Shown piece by piece: positions 9,878 to 18,557 of a stretch of DNA of 64,000 bases. The notes below the pieces were generated by a model that did no database searches, was not told where the DNA came from, and was given only the letters and a program-made list of their open reading frames with translations. Origin of the DNA: Planctomycetota bacterium (GTDB taxonomy: Bacteria; Planctomycetota; SZUA-567; H5-PLA8); the NCBI GenBank assembly GCA_027493525.1, contig JAOSKN010000001.1:1116001-1180000 (forward strand). Direction: 5' to 3'. The first letter of the stretch is position 1. Each line of letters starts with the position of its first letter. The translations under genes were made by a program, and so were the position numbers.

Positions 9878-9912
9878 AACCGGGCCGCCTTGCGCGGCCC
9901 GGTTTCATTTCC
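9878..9912 (+). terminator. Intrinsic terminator after dnaK
   Basis: A perfect 11-bp GC-rich stem (AACCGGGCCGC ... GCGGCCCGGTT, 9878-9888 and 9894-9904) with a 5-base loop, followed by TTTCATTT. It lies 28 bp after the dnaK stop. Confidence 0.9.
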
Positions 9913-9969
9913 GCCTGTCGCATTCCGCGCCTCATTTCACACATTCGTTTACGCCAAGCTCTAGAGTTT

Positions 9970-10358
9970 AGTCTACGGTAGTCTAAAAATGTTGCACATG
10001 GGTGCGCGCCGAAGCCAGAGAACCTGAAGCCGGCGACGCACTCTTCCCTTTCGCGGCGAGCCCATGCCGAAGAAGGGATCTTCCCCTGTCTATGATACCT
10101 TAAAAAAGATGCACTATGGTGCAGAACGGGATCCAGGCGCCTGCACTTCCAATCACGATCATCTATATAAAAGGAGCACGGAGGCCGGCGCTGGGCTTTC
10201 ACCTCCGTCTACGAGACCTTAAAAAAGATGCACCGTGGTGCAGCAGGCGCACACCGGAAGGCCGGAGCTTCCCGGTTGCGCGCCAAGGAGCCCGATGCCT
10301 CGATGCCGTAGCCCGATGCCGGAATATCTACGATAGCTTAAAAAGATGCACATGTGCA
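9970..10358. repeat. Array of four imperfect palindromic elements with about 118-bp period
   Basis: The gene-free stretch between dnaK and the convergent gene at 10399 carries four related elements. Each reads approximately TCTACGATACCTTAAAAA and then GATGCAC-N4-GTGCA. The TGCAC arms start at 9993, 10110, 10229 and 10347, so spacing is 117, 119 and 118 bp. The spacer inside the palindrome is ATGG, TATG, CGTG and AT; the first copy is the most degraded. Sequence between elements is not obviously conserved. No long ORF and no recognised RNA family is visible. The conserved core is about 36 bp, the period is too long for CRISPR, and there is no attC-like RYYYAAC/GTTRRRY pair. Confidence 0.85.
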
Positions 10359-10398
10359 TGCACATAGGAAGGCCATGGCCCCCCACCCGTGCCGGGCA

Positions 10399-11973
10399 TC
10401 AAGGCTGGGGACCGTAGCGGGGCGGCTCCGAGCCGCGTTCGTAGCAGCCCAGATCGGGGGCCTTTCCGGCGAAGCCGTCGTTGAGATTGGGCAGGACCAG
10501 CCCGGCGTCCTCGGCCGGCGAGCCGGGTTTGAGGCGGAAGTCCCGCGCGGCGACCGGGTAGGCCTGCCCGTAGCCTTCCTTGTAACCCTGGCCGGGATGG
10601 GGCGGCGGGGCCAGCTCGAAGATCTCGGGGGTAACTTTGACCGCATGTTCGAGCTTCACGTCGGGCGGGGGCTCCTTGCCGAACTTCAGGTCGTCGCCGC
10701 TGAAGCCGTTGCACTCGACGCGGGCCCGTCGCGCGGTCGTGCTGACGGTGGGGAATCCCGGCGCGCCCAGGATCAGGTTGTTGAAGATCAGCCCGTTGCT
10801 CCATTCGCCGCCGCTCCAGGCGTTGCCCGAGGCCAGGGAGGTGTTGTGGCAGGCGATCAGCCCCGAAGGCTGGACGTGGAACTTGAACGGCTTGCCCCGG
10901 CAGTTGTAGATGTCGTTGAAAAGGAAGTAGACCGGGCCGCCGAAGGCCGGCTGGGCGCTGAGGGCGCAGAGCACGTTGGTGAGGCGGTTGCGGTAGACGC
11001 GGATGTTGTTCCGGACGTAGTCGCATTCGATGCCGTCGTCCACGCAGCGTTCGAGCTCGTTCTCGTGGATGTCGATGGAGCAGGTGCGGCGCTCGGCGTC
11101 GTCGCCCGCGAGCGAGATGCCGTCCCAGCAGTCGGCGATGCGGTTGCGCCGGATGACGCAGCCCTGGCCGTAGAGCGAGATGCCGTAGCCCCCTTCCGCG
11201 GGCCGGCCTTGGCCGCTCCAGTCGGCGCGCATGGCGATCTCGTTGTCCTCGATGCAGGCGTCCCGGGCGTTCGCTGCATAGAGCCCGATGTAGCCGGCCG
11301 TGACGCGGCAGCCGCTGACCACCACGCCGGTCGAACCGGAGAGGCTCACGCCCTTGCCGCGCCGGTCGGGGTCGCCTTCGACGGTGACGTTCCGCAAGAG
11401 CACGTGCTTGCGGTTCGACAGGTTGACTTCGCCGCGAATCACGACCTTGTCCCGGTCCGCGCCGCGGTAGCCGGCGAGACGGCCTTCCTCTCCGTCGGTG
11501 AAGACCAGCGCGGAGGCCTCGTAGGTTCCCGGTTCGAGGATCTTCACGCCGGGCCCTTCGAGGACCGGCTCGCGGCGCGTGCGCGCCACGAGGGTCCGCG
11601 TGGTCCCGCCGCCGTCGGGATCGGTGAGTTCCAGTTGGATCTCGTATTCGCGATCCGCTTCGAGCCGGAAGACGCTTCCGGCGAGGAGGTTCCCGTACTC
11701 GACGCCGTACTCGGGGTGCTTGGCGACCTCGACGCGCAGCAGGGGCTGCGCGGGCTTCCAGTCGGGGCCGCCTTTTTCGCGGAATCGGACCTGGCAGGCC
11801 GCGTTGCGGTTGTCGTCGCCCTCGAGCGGCCAGACCAGCCCGAGGTTGTGAAAGGTCGGCGGCTGAACTTCGGGCTCTCCGGGCCTGACCGCGTCGCCCG
11901 CGAAGGCCAGGAGGTTCAACCCCGCCGCGAAGACCAGCGCCAGCCGTCCGAGCGATGCTTCAAGGGTCGTCAT
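10399..11973 (-). CDS. Secreted right-handed beta-helix protein
   Basis: 524 residues. Signal peptide at residues 1-24 (LGRLALVFAAGLNLLAFAG). Residues about 35-150 look like a fibronectin-III-like module (PTFHNLGLVWPLEGDDNRN, YEIQLELTDPDGGG). From about residue 155 the protein is a parallel beta-helix with repeated short blocks such as VLLRNVTVEG, VVVSGCRVTAGYIGLYA, CVIRRNRIADCWDGISL and NIRVYRNRLTN. This fold is typical of pectate-lyase-like polysaccharide enzymes and surface proteins, but no catalytic set can be assigned. The start at 11973 is preferred over 11994 because GGAGG sits about 9 bp upstream. It is probably extracellular or periplasmic. Confidence 0.85.
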   Translation of the reverse strand: MTTLEASLGRLALVFAAGLNLLAFAGDAVRPGEPEVQPPTFHNLGLVWPLEGDDNRNAACQVRFREKGGPDWKPAQPLLRVEVAKHPEYGVEYGNLLAGSVFRLEADREYEIQLELTDPDGGGTTRTLVARTRREPVLEGPGVKILEPGTYEASALVFTDGEEGRLAGYRGADRDKVVIRGEVNLSNRKHVLLRNVTVEGDPDRRGKGVSLSGSTGVVVSGCRVTAGYIGLYAANARDACIEDNEIAMRADWSGQGRPAEGGYGISLYGQGCVIRRNRIADCWDGISLAGDDAERRTCSIDIHENELERCVDDGIECDYVRNNIRVYRNRLTNVLCALSAQPAFGGPVYFLFNDIYNCRGKPFKFHVQPSGLIACHNTSLASGNAWSGGEWSNGLIFNNLILGAPGFPTVSTTARRARVECNGFSGDDLKFGKEPPPDVKLEHAVKVTPEIFELAPPPHPGQGYKEGYGQAYPVAARDFRLKPGSPAEDAGLVLPNLNDGFAGKAPDLGCYERGSEPPRYGPQP

Positions 11974-12110
11974 GGAACGCAGCCTCCGTGGCATCTACTT
12001 TCCACTGCATAGCCTCGCGGCATCGCGCCCAAGGTCGAAATCCGCCGGCCGGCCGCGCGGATTCCACGGACCGGAACGCGCTCGCCAGGACCTTTTCGTC
12101 CCGCGTGCGT

Positions 12111-13385
12111 TCAGACGCTCGCGAGCAGCCGGGCGGCGCGGTCGATGAGCAGGTCCGGGGCCTCGGGCTGGAAGAGGCTGGAGACGACTTCGTAGCCGCC
12201 CTCGCCGAAGGCGCGGCGGCTGGGCAGGTAGCCGTAGGCGCCGCCGGCGAGGGTGGCGATCCAGAGCGGCCCGCCGGGCGCCGCCGCTTCGATCTCCCGC
12301 GCCACGTCCACGAAGAGTTCCAAGGGCGCCAGGAGCAGGCGCCAGTCGCCCAGGCGCACGGCCCGGAGGGGCGCCGCGAGCGCGGGCGGCAGGGCGGCCG
12401 CGCGCTCGACGCGCGCGGCTTCCACGACCTCCAGGGTAAAGTCGCGCGTGCGGTCGCGGGCCTGCTCCAGGATGGTCCGCGCCTCGGCGCGCTCCCGGTC
12501 GTCGGGCCGGCGCACGGGCAACTCGACGCGCTCCTCGATCCAGTTCAGCTCCGCGGCGGGCAGCGGCGCGGTCCGGCCGAGCAGCTCGCGCAGGGCGCCG
12601 GCGAGGGCGGCGGCGATGCGCGAGGCCTCCTCCTGCTTGCCGCCGAAGCGCCCGCCCATGAAGTCCCAGTGATTGACGTCGCCGCAGGGCCCGAGGAGGA
12701 ACTGCGCGTGCAACGCGGGGTCGCCGCAGGCCGCGCGCAATTCCCGTTCGACGCCGGCGGGCCAATCCGCGCTGATCTCCGTACCGCCGACGCAATCGAC
12801 ATGCAGGCCGAAATGGAAGAGCACGCCCAGCAGCGCGCCGTCCGGCGCCTCGAAGCGCAGGACGCCGAGCCGGTCGTCGACGGGGCCGAGGGGTTCGACG
12901 ATCTCTTTCGCGCGGGCGCCGGGGTTGGTCATCGCCGAGCCGTCCTTCAGGCGATAGCGGCGATTGAAGCCCAGACCCGGCACGCGGCCCCTGCCGATCC
13001 GCACCGCGCAGGGGCGCAGCCGCTCGAACGCGGCGGCGGCGGCCTCCGCGGCCTTCGCAGCCAGCACCGCGCTCAAAGCGTCGGACTCCTCCGGCCCGGT
13101 ATGGGTGTGGGTCGCGGCGACGTAGACGGCCTCCGGCGGCAGGCCGGCCGCGGCGGCCACGGCCTCTCGTAGCGCGCGGCACAGAGGCTCCGAGAGATGG
13201 CAGAGGTCGAAGGTCAGCAACAGCAGGCGCCGGCCCGCAGCCTCCCAGGCCAGCGCCCGCACGAACAGGGGATCGCGGACGCCGGTCGCAAGCCGCTCGT
13301 GGTAGTACCCGCGCAGGCGCGCGCCGAGGGGCGGGGTGATCTCCGCGCGTCCGAAGCCCGCGCGCATCGAGGGACTGGCGTGCAT
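12111..13385 (-). CDS. Neutral/alkaline non-lysosomal ceramidase-like hydrolase
   Basis: 424 residues matching the N-terminal catalytic domain of neutral/alkaline ceramidases (zinc amidases). Evidence: GFGRAEITPPLGARLRGYY at the N-terminus, VYVAATHTHTGPEESDAL with candidate zinc His residues, GVLFHFGLHVDCVGGTEIS, SADWPAG and LLGPCGDVNHWD. Environmental bacteria carry many such proteins of unknown substrate, so ceramide is not implied. No signal peptide is visible, which suggests a cytosolic location or another export route. The ATG at 13385 has GGGGAG 5-10 bp upstream and is chosen over the ATG at 13397. It lies 137 bp upstream of, and in the same direction as, the beta-helix gene. Confidence 0.85.
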   Translation of the reverse strand: MHASPSMRAGFGRAEITPPLGARLRGYYHERLATGVRDPLFVRALAWEAAGRRLLLLTFDLCHLSEPLCRALREAVAAAAGLPPEAVYVAATHTHTGPEESDALSAVLAAKAAEAAAAAFERLRPCAVRIGRGRVPGLGFNRRYRLKDGSAMTNPGARAKEIVEPLGPVDDRLGVLRFEAPDGALLGVLFHFGLHVDCVGGTEISADWPAGVERELRAACGDPALHAQFLLGPCGDVNHWDFMGGRFGGKQEEASRIAAALAGALRELLGRTAPLPAAELNWIEERVELPVRRPDDRERAEARTILEQARDRTRDFTLEVVEAARVERAAALPPALAAPLRAVRLGDWRLLLAPLELFVDVAREIEAAAPGGPLWIATLAGGAYGYLPSRRAFGEGGYEVVSSLFQPEAPDLLIDRAARLLASV

Positions 13386-13627
13386 GCGGCTCCCCACCCG
13401 TTCAACGGGACCGGTTATAGGGCCGCCGGTTCCTGTGTAACAGATGGAATCAGGCCGCCTCCGTGCGGCGTTTCGCAGGCCGGAACCGGCATGCGGCGCT
13501 CTTTCTTCATTCAGGCACGCGGCGCAGGGGCGGGGAATTCAGGCTGCCCGCGGATTGCCAGCGCCGTTCGGCGTGATTAGGATCGAGGCGTATCACGCAT
13601 CGAACCCCCAGGCTGGCGACTACCTTC

Positions 13628-16600
13628 ATGAACGCACCCACTCCCTCCCGCCGGACCTCGCAGGGCCAGCTCGCGCTGGTCTTCCTCGCGGGCATGCTGC
13701 TCATGCTGGTGCTTGGCGGCCTGCTCGTCGGCGTCGTCTTCCTGGTCAAGCACCGAGGCGCGGAAGAGTCGGCCGCGCCCGCCGCGCCGGAGACCCCCGC
13801 GCCGCCGCCGGCGTGGGAGTCGCAAGCCACCGCCAACCGGCCGGGGGAAGCGCCGGCGGAGACGCCCGGCGCGACGCCCAACGCGAACGAGGGCGTTCAG
13901 CCCCTGGCCGCGCTGCCCCCGCCGCGTGAACAGCCGCCCGAACCGAGCGCGCCCGCCGGTCCGGCCAAGCCGAGCGTGCTGGGAACCGCCGGCACGGTCG
14001 ACACGCTGGACGTGCCCGTCCAACTGCCCAAGGGCATGCTGCCGTTCCTGAAGGGCATCGACGCGCTGGGGGCCAACCGGCCGCTGGACGCGATCCCGAG
14101 CTTCTCGGAGGCGATTGCCGCCGACGAGGAGAACTCGGACTTTCACACCGCGCGGGGCGCGAGCTACGTGGTGGCCGAACGGATGCAGGAAGGGCTGCCG
14201 GACCTGCAGCGCGCGCTGAAGCTGAACCCGAAGAATATCCTCGCCGGCCGGATGACGCGGCTGGCGTACCTGATGCTCGGCGAGCAGCTCGCCGCGTCGA
14301 AATTCTACGGGCACGGCTCGTCGCAGGGCCCCGACTTCCTGATCACCGAAGTGGGCGTCGGGTACGGCAGCCGGGCGCTGGCGCAGAAGGGCGGCTTCAA
14401 GCAGGATCCCCGCGACCAGATGAGGACGGCGGCGGCGATCCAGAAGCTGCCCGCCGTGGCGTCGATGGTGGCGTCGAGCTACCGCGCGGGGGAGCAGAAG
14501 GCGGTGCAGGCGCTCTTCGCGCTGGGGGTCGAACAGGTCCTCGGCGGGGATTTCGCGGCGGCGCGGCGGAATTTCGCCGACGTGCTCGTGAAGTACCCGT
14601 ACGACTGGACCAGCCGCTACTACTACGCGCGGAGCCTGCTCGAGACCGGCGACCCCGAACTGGCGCGGCGCGAATTGACCTACGCGCTGTGCTGGAAGCG
14701 CTTCCTGCCCGAGGCCTTCGCGGCGCGGGCGCTGGCCGCGGCGCGGCAGGGGGACGCGCGGCGCGCCAAGGCGGACCTGGAGGCGGCGGCGCGGCTCGAC
14801 CCGCGCAAGGCCGCCGCGGCGCAGCCGGCGGTGGACGAGGCGCTGCGGCGGAGCGCGGGCGCGGCCGGCGGCGGCGGCGCGGCGCTCTGGGACGCCCTGC
14901 TCGCCTCGGCCAAGGGCGGCGCCACGCAGGAGGAGCTGATCGCGGCGGCGCTGAAGCTGCGCCAGAGCGCGAACGCCGGCCGGCTGCGCTGGGACGAGAC
15001 GTACCAGGACCGGCTGCACGAACTCTGCGCGGCCGCGCGCGCGAAGCCCGGCGACGCGGACCGGCTCGCCGACGCGGGCTGGTTCCTTTACGAGCACCGC
15101 GAGGTTCGCGCGCTGCAGGTCGAGCCCAACGGCGCGCCGCGGGGCCTGCGCCGGCAGACGGCCGATACCGCCAAGTGGGAGACCGACCTGGCCTTCACGC
15201 TCGCCGGGGAGGCGCTGGCGGCGAACCCGAAGCACGCGCGCTCCTGGGCGCTCAAGTCCGCGCTGCTGCTGCACGCGTACGCCAACTGCGAGGAGGCGGA
15301 GCAGGCGGGGCTGACGGCGCTGCGCTTCGACGCCGGGCAGATCGACGCGCATATGGCGCTCTCGGACTGCTACCACGAGTACGCCACTCGGCTGCGCGAG
15401 AAGGCCGCGGCGCTGCGCACGCCGAAGACGGGCACCCGGAACGTCCGCATCGTCGACCAGCACGGGAGCTTCATTCGCAACGATACGGAGTCGTACCTGA
15501 TCCCGCCGTCGGCCGCCGACCTGGCCGCCGCGGCCGAGTGCGACCGGCTCGCCGAGGAGAACGACCGGAAGGAACAGACCTGCCTCGCCAACGCGCTGAA
15601 ATACGCGAAGGGCACGCCGCAGGAGCCGTACTACCAGGCGCTGCTGTTCTACCTGCGCAAGGACTACGCGCAGGCGCGGCCGTGGCTGGAGCAGGCCGTG
15701 CGCGACAACCCGAAGGATCCGAAGATGCGGCACGGGCTGGCCAACTGCCTGCGCGCGCTGGGGCTCCAGGACGAGTACGTGGAGGAGTTCGCGCGCGCGA
15801 TCGCGCTGCAGGAGACGAGCGCCGAGGTCTGGCTCAACGTGGCCTGGACCAAGCTGGAGCGCAACGCCTGGGAGAGCGCGCGCAAGGTCCTGCTCCGCGC
15901 GCGCGAAGCCGATCCGGCCGACGCGCGGATCGGGGCCTACTGGGGCATCCAGGGCGAGCGCGGCGCGCAGGACGCGGCGGAAGCCACAGGCGGCTTCCGC
16001 GCGGCGCTGGCGCAGGAGGAAGCCCGCGCGCGGATGAACGGCACGACCTTCCAGCCGGGCGCCGACGCGCTGCCGCTGAGCCCCGAAGACCTGGGCCTGA
16101 CGGTGCTGCTGCGGCTGAAACTGGCGCGCTACCTCTTCCGCGAGCAGCCCGCGCAGGCCGCGGAGTGGTACCTCGCGACGGCGGGCCTCGAGCCGCGGAT
16201 GAGCGACTGGAACCTGGCCAAGGCCGTCTTCTCGGCGATCCTGCCGAACCCGGACCGCGACGAGAAGCAGACGCCCGGCCCGCTGCCGCTGGTCACGATC
16301 CTGAAGAACAACCGGATTTTCGCCGGGCAGGCGCTGCTCAACGCCGGGCGGAGCGCGGAGGCGGCGGCGCAGTTCGCCGAGGCCGAGAACTACGCGAACC
16401 GGCTCCCCGCGGGCGGCACGGCGTACCTGGAGCTGGAACTCGAGCCGCAGTTCGTGCCCTTCCGGGTCTCGTCGATGCCCATGTACGCGAAGGCGCTGAA
16501 CGCGCAGGCGCTCCTGCAACAGGGGCGCAAGGACGAGGCGCGCATCGAACTCCAGCAGGTCCGCTACTACCTGGCCAACCGGTCGCAAGAACAATACCAG

Positions 16601-16663
16601 ATGAAGGACGACCCGATCCCCGCGCTGTACGCGCGGCTGGCGCCGTCGGTGGGGCTGCGCTGA
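13628..16663 (+). CDS. Membrane-anchored TPR protein, 1011 residues
   Basis: A short Arg-containing N-terminus is followed by one transmembrane segment (LALVFLAGMLLMLVLGG, about residues 19-35). A Pro/Ala-rich linker follows to about 125 and then a long alpha-helical region with TPR-like repeats. Examples are DAIPSFSEAIAADEENSDFH, GLPDLQRALKLNPKNILAGR, ARPWLEQAVRDNPKDPKMRH and SAREVLLRAREADPADARI-type blocks. TPR arrays scaffold protein-protein contacts; the partner is unknown. The bulk should be periplasmic if the anchor is N-in. No strong Shine-Dalgarno precedes the ATG. It is divergent from the ceramidase-like gene and convergent with the gene ending at 16702. Confidence 0.8.
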   Translation: MNAPTPSRRTSQGQLALVFLAGMLLMLVLGGLLVGVVFLVKHRGAEESAAPAAPETPAPPPAWESQATANRPGEAPAETPGATPNANEGVQPLAALPPPREQPPEPSAPAGPAKPSVLGTAGTVDTLDVPVQLPKGMLPFLKGIDALGANRPLDAIPSFSEAIAADEENSDFHTARGASYVVAERMQEGLPDLQRALKLNPKNILAGRMTRLAYLMLGEQLAASKFYGHGSSQGPDFLITEVGVGYGSRALAQKGGFKQDPRDQMRTAAAIQKLPAVASMVASSYRAGEQKAVQALFALGVEQVLGGDFAAARRNFADVLVKYPYDWTSRYYYARSLLETGDPELARRELTYALCWKRFLPEAFAARALAAARQGDARRAKADLEAAARLDPRKAAAAQPAVDEALRRSAGAAGGGGAALWDALLASAKGGATQEELIAAALKLRQSANAGRLRWDETYQDRLHELCAAARAKPGDADRLADAGWFLYEHREVRALQVEPNGAPRGLRRQTADTAKWETDLAFTLAGEALAANPKHARSWALKSALLLHAYANCEEAEQAGLTALRFDAGQIDAHMALSDCYHEYATRLREKAAALRTPKTGTRNVRIVDQHGSFIRNDTESYLIPPSAADLAAAAECDRLAEENDRKEQTCLANALKYAKGTPQEPYYQALLFYLRKDYAQARPWLEQAVRDNPKDPKMRHGLANCLRALGLQDEYVEEFARAIALQETSAEVWLNVAWTKLERNAWESARKVLLRAREADPADARIGAYWGIQGERGAQDAAEATGGFRAALAQEEARARMNGTTFQPGADALPLSPEDLGLTVLLRLKLARYLFREQPAQAAEWYLATAGLEPRMSDWNLAKAVFSAILPNPDRDEKQTPGPLPLVTILKNNRIFAGQALLNAGRSAEAAAQFAEAENYANRLPAGGTAYLELELEPQFVPFRVSSMPMYAKALNAQALLQQGRKDEARIELQQVRYYLANRSQEQYQMKDDPIPALYARLAPSVGLR

Positions 16664-16701
16664 GCGACTCGCGCGAAGGCTGAGGATTCAGGCAAGCCAC
16701 T

Positions 16702-18546
16702 TCAGCGTCCCGTGCCGAAGGCGTAGAGCAGGCGCATGCCGCGCGCGGGCACGTGGAGCGGGCCGTAGATCTCGCCGCTTCCGCCCTTCGACTTCATCTG
16801 GTCCACGACGCCGCCGTCCTCCAGGTCCTTCAGGCACGGGCTGCCCTTGGCCTTGGCGTTGCCGTGCGCGCGGGCCCAGTCGGCGCCCGGCGGCAGCCGG
16901 CTGTAGTCGTAGGCGCCGCGCAGGGCCGAATCCAGTTGGCGATTGGGTCCGCCGAAGACGGCCTTCGCATCGGCGAAGTACAGGCGCTCGCGAACCGGCT
17001 TGTCGCTCTCGTTGACCACGACCAGCAGCACGTCCACGCCCGCGGGCTTCTGGTTCTCGAGGCGCGGCTTGCGGTAGAGCGTGACGTAGACCTGCGCATA
17101 GGGATCGGTCTCGGTCACGGCGAGGTCCTGCTCCTTCTCGAAGAGCGGCCCGTACCTGACGAGCGCGGAACTGCGCCAGTACGGGACGCGCTCCAGGTCT
17201 TCGGCATCGAAGAACCCGAAGGCCTCGAGAGCGCCCATGACGCGCGCGGCGTCGGCGGGGTTCGCCAGGCCGCCGGCATCGAGGCCGATGTCGTGGAGCA
17301 GGGCGCGCCCCAGGGCCATGCGGTCGGGAGCGGGGTTGCGGCCAGGCTGGGTCAGCGCGCGGGCGTTGGGCGCGAGCCGCGCGGTGAGTCCGGTATGCGT
17401 GGCGGCGAGGTACTGGAAGAGTTCGGCGGGCACGGTGGCGGCGAGGTCCTGCTCGGCCGAGACGCCGGCGCCGCCGGCGGGGCCTTCGAGCAGGACGGCC
17501 GGGGCGGCGGCTTCCAGGAGGCTGGCGGCGTCGGCGCGCGCGAGCGCGGGCTTCTGGGCGAGCGTCTTGGCGCGGTCGGCGGCGGCGAACGGCGCGGCGG
17601 CGGCCTGGGCGTGGGGCCACTCGAGCCAGGCGGTCCGGCGCCGCCGCGGCGCGGGGAACGTCGCGGGATGGACGAGCCAGGTCAGGCCGACCTTTGCCGG
17701 CCGGTCCAGCTTGGCCGGACGGTTGATCAGCCTCAAGCGCAACGTCGGCTCAAGCTTCGCGTCGCGTTCGAGCGTCATGCAACTGGCCGTGGGATCGACC
17801 TGCCAGCCTGCGGCGGTGGTGAGGAGGGTGAAGCCGAAATCGCCGCCGCCGACAAAGAGATGCTCCGGCACGCCCGGGGCCGGCCGGCCGGCCGCCTTGG
17901 CGTCCTGCTCGGCGTTGCCCCAGAGCGCGCCCTCGCGCGGCGGGATCGAGAAGGCCTGCGCGGGCAGGATCTGGACCTGTTCGCCCGTGGGCGGGCCGAC
18001 GACCAGGGTGTGCAACGGCTGGCGCAGGTCCATGATCAGTTCCAAGGCCTCGACGCTCTGCCCGCCCGTATCGAACTCGAGTTCCGCGCGCAACGCCCCG
18101 TCGGCGCCGAAGCGGGTGGCGAGCTTCACGTTCACGGGCCCGAGCTTGAGCGCGCTCGCCGCGGCCACGGCTCCATCTTGAAGGACCGGCTGCGCGGGCG
18201 CGGCGACTTCTTCCTTAAGCACGGCGCCGTTGGCCCGGGCCTCCAGGCGCATGGGATTGCGCAAGCGCGGGCCGCGCCCGATGGCGGCCAGGAGTTCATC
18301 TGCGGGCGGGCCTTTGGCAGCGCGCGCATGCAGGGGTAATTCGGCAGGGGCCGGCTTGATCGCGAGCTGCGCGGGCCAGCCCGAAGGCTCGAAGACGACG
18401 GCGAGCCGCGGCGACTGAACGGTAAGCCCCTCGAGCTGGAGCGCGGGCGGGTCGGCCTCGCCGGCGCGGCAGGCCGCGCCGGCCAGCAGCAGCAGCAACA
18501 GCAGCACGAGCGCCGGCCGGCAAGCAAAGCATTTCAGGCAAGCCAT
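16702..18546 (-). CDS. Secreted protein, paralogue of the adjacent large CBM9-containing protein
   Basis: 614 residues with a signal peptide (ALVLLLLLLLAGAACRAG, a lipobox-like AGAAC). It aligns block by block with the middle and end of the gene immediately upstream (18558-22429). Matching blocks include LEGLTVQSPRLAVVFEPSGW, IGRGPRLRNPMRLEARANG, LLHDIGLDAGG, VPYWRSSALV and the C-terminal GPLHVPARGMRLLYAFG. It lacks the N-terminal CBM9-like domain and the long central segment of its neighbour, so it looks like a tandem duplicate with internal loss. It starts 11 bp after the neighbour's stop, so the two are probably co-transcribed. The family may relate to GH123-type (DUF6067-like) carbohydrate proteins, but I cannot name catalytic residues. 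Confidence 0.78.
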   Translation of the reverse strand: MACLKCFACRPALVLLLLLLLAGAACRAGEADPPALQLEGLTVQSPRLAVVFEPSGWPAQLAIKPAPAELPLHARAAKGPPADELLAAIGRGPRLRNPMRLEARANGAVLKEEVAAPAQPVLQDGAVAAASALKLGPVNVKLATRFGADGALRAELEFDTGGQSVEALELIMDLRQPLHTLVVGPPTGEQVQILPAQAFSIPPREGALWGNAEQDAKAAGRPAPGVPEHLFVGGGDFGFTLLTTAAGWQVDPTASCMTLERDAKLEPTLRLRLINRPAKLDRPAKVGLTWLVHPATFPAPRRRRTAWLEWPHAQAAAAPFAAADRAKTLAQKPALARADAASLLEAAAPAVLLEGPAGGAGVSAEQDLAATVPAELFQYLAATHTGLTARLAPNARALTQPGRNPAPDRMALGRALLHDIGLDAGGLANPADAARVMGALEAFGFFDAEDLERVPYWRSSALVRYGPLFEKEQDLAVTETDPYAQVYVTLYRKPRLENQKPAGVDVLLVVVNESDKPVRERLYFADAKAVFGGPNRQLDSALRGAYDYSRLPPGADWARAHGNAKAKGSPCLKDLEDGGVVDQMKSKGGSGEIYGPLHVPARGMRLLYAFGTGR

Positions 18547-18557
18547 GGTCAGGCCCT

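Noticed and set aside
9970..10358. CRISPR array or integron cassette array
   Set aside because: Spacing of about 118 bp with degenerate repeats, no cas or integrase gene, and no attC core sites.
12111..13397. Start of the ceramidase-like gene at 13397
   Set aside because: The ATG at 13385 has GGGGAG at proper distance; the upstream ATG has no ribosome site.
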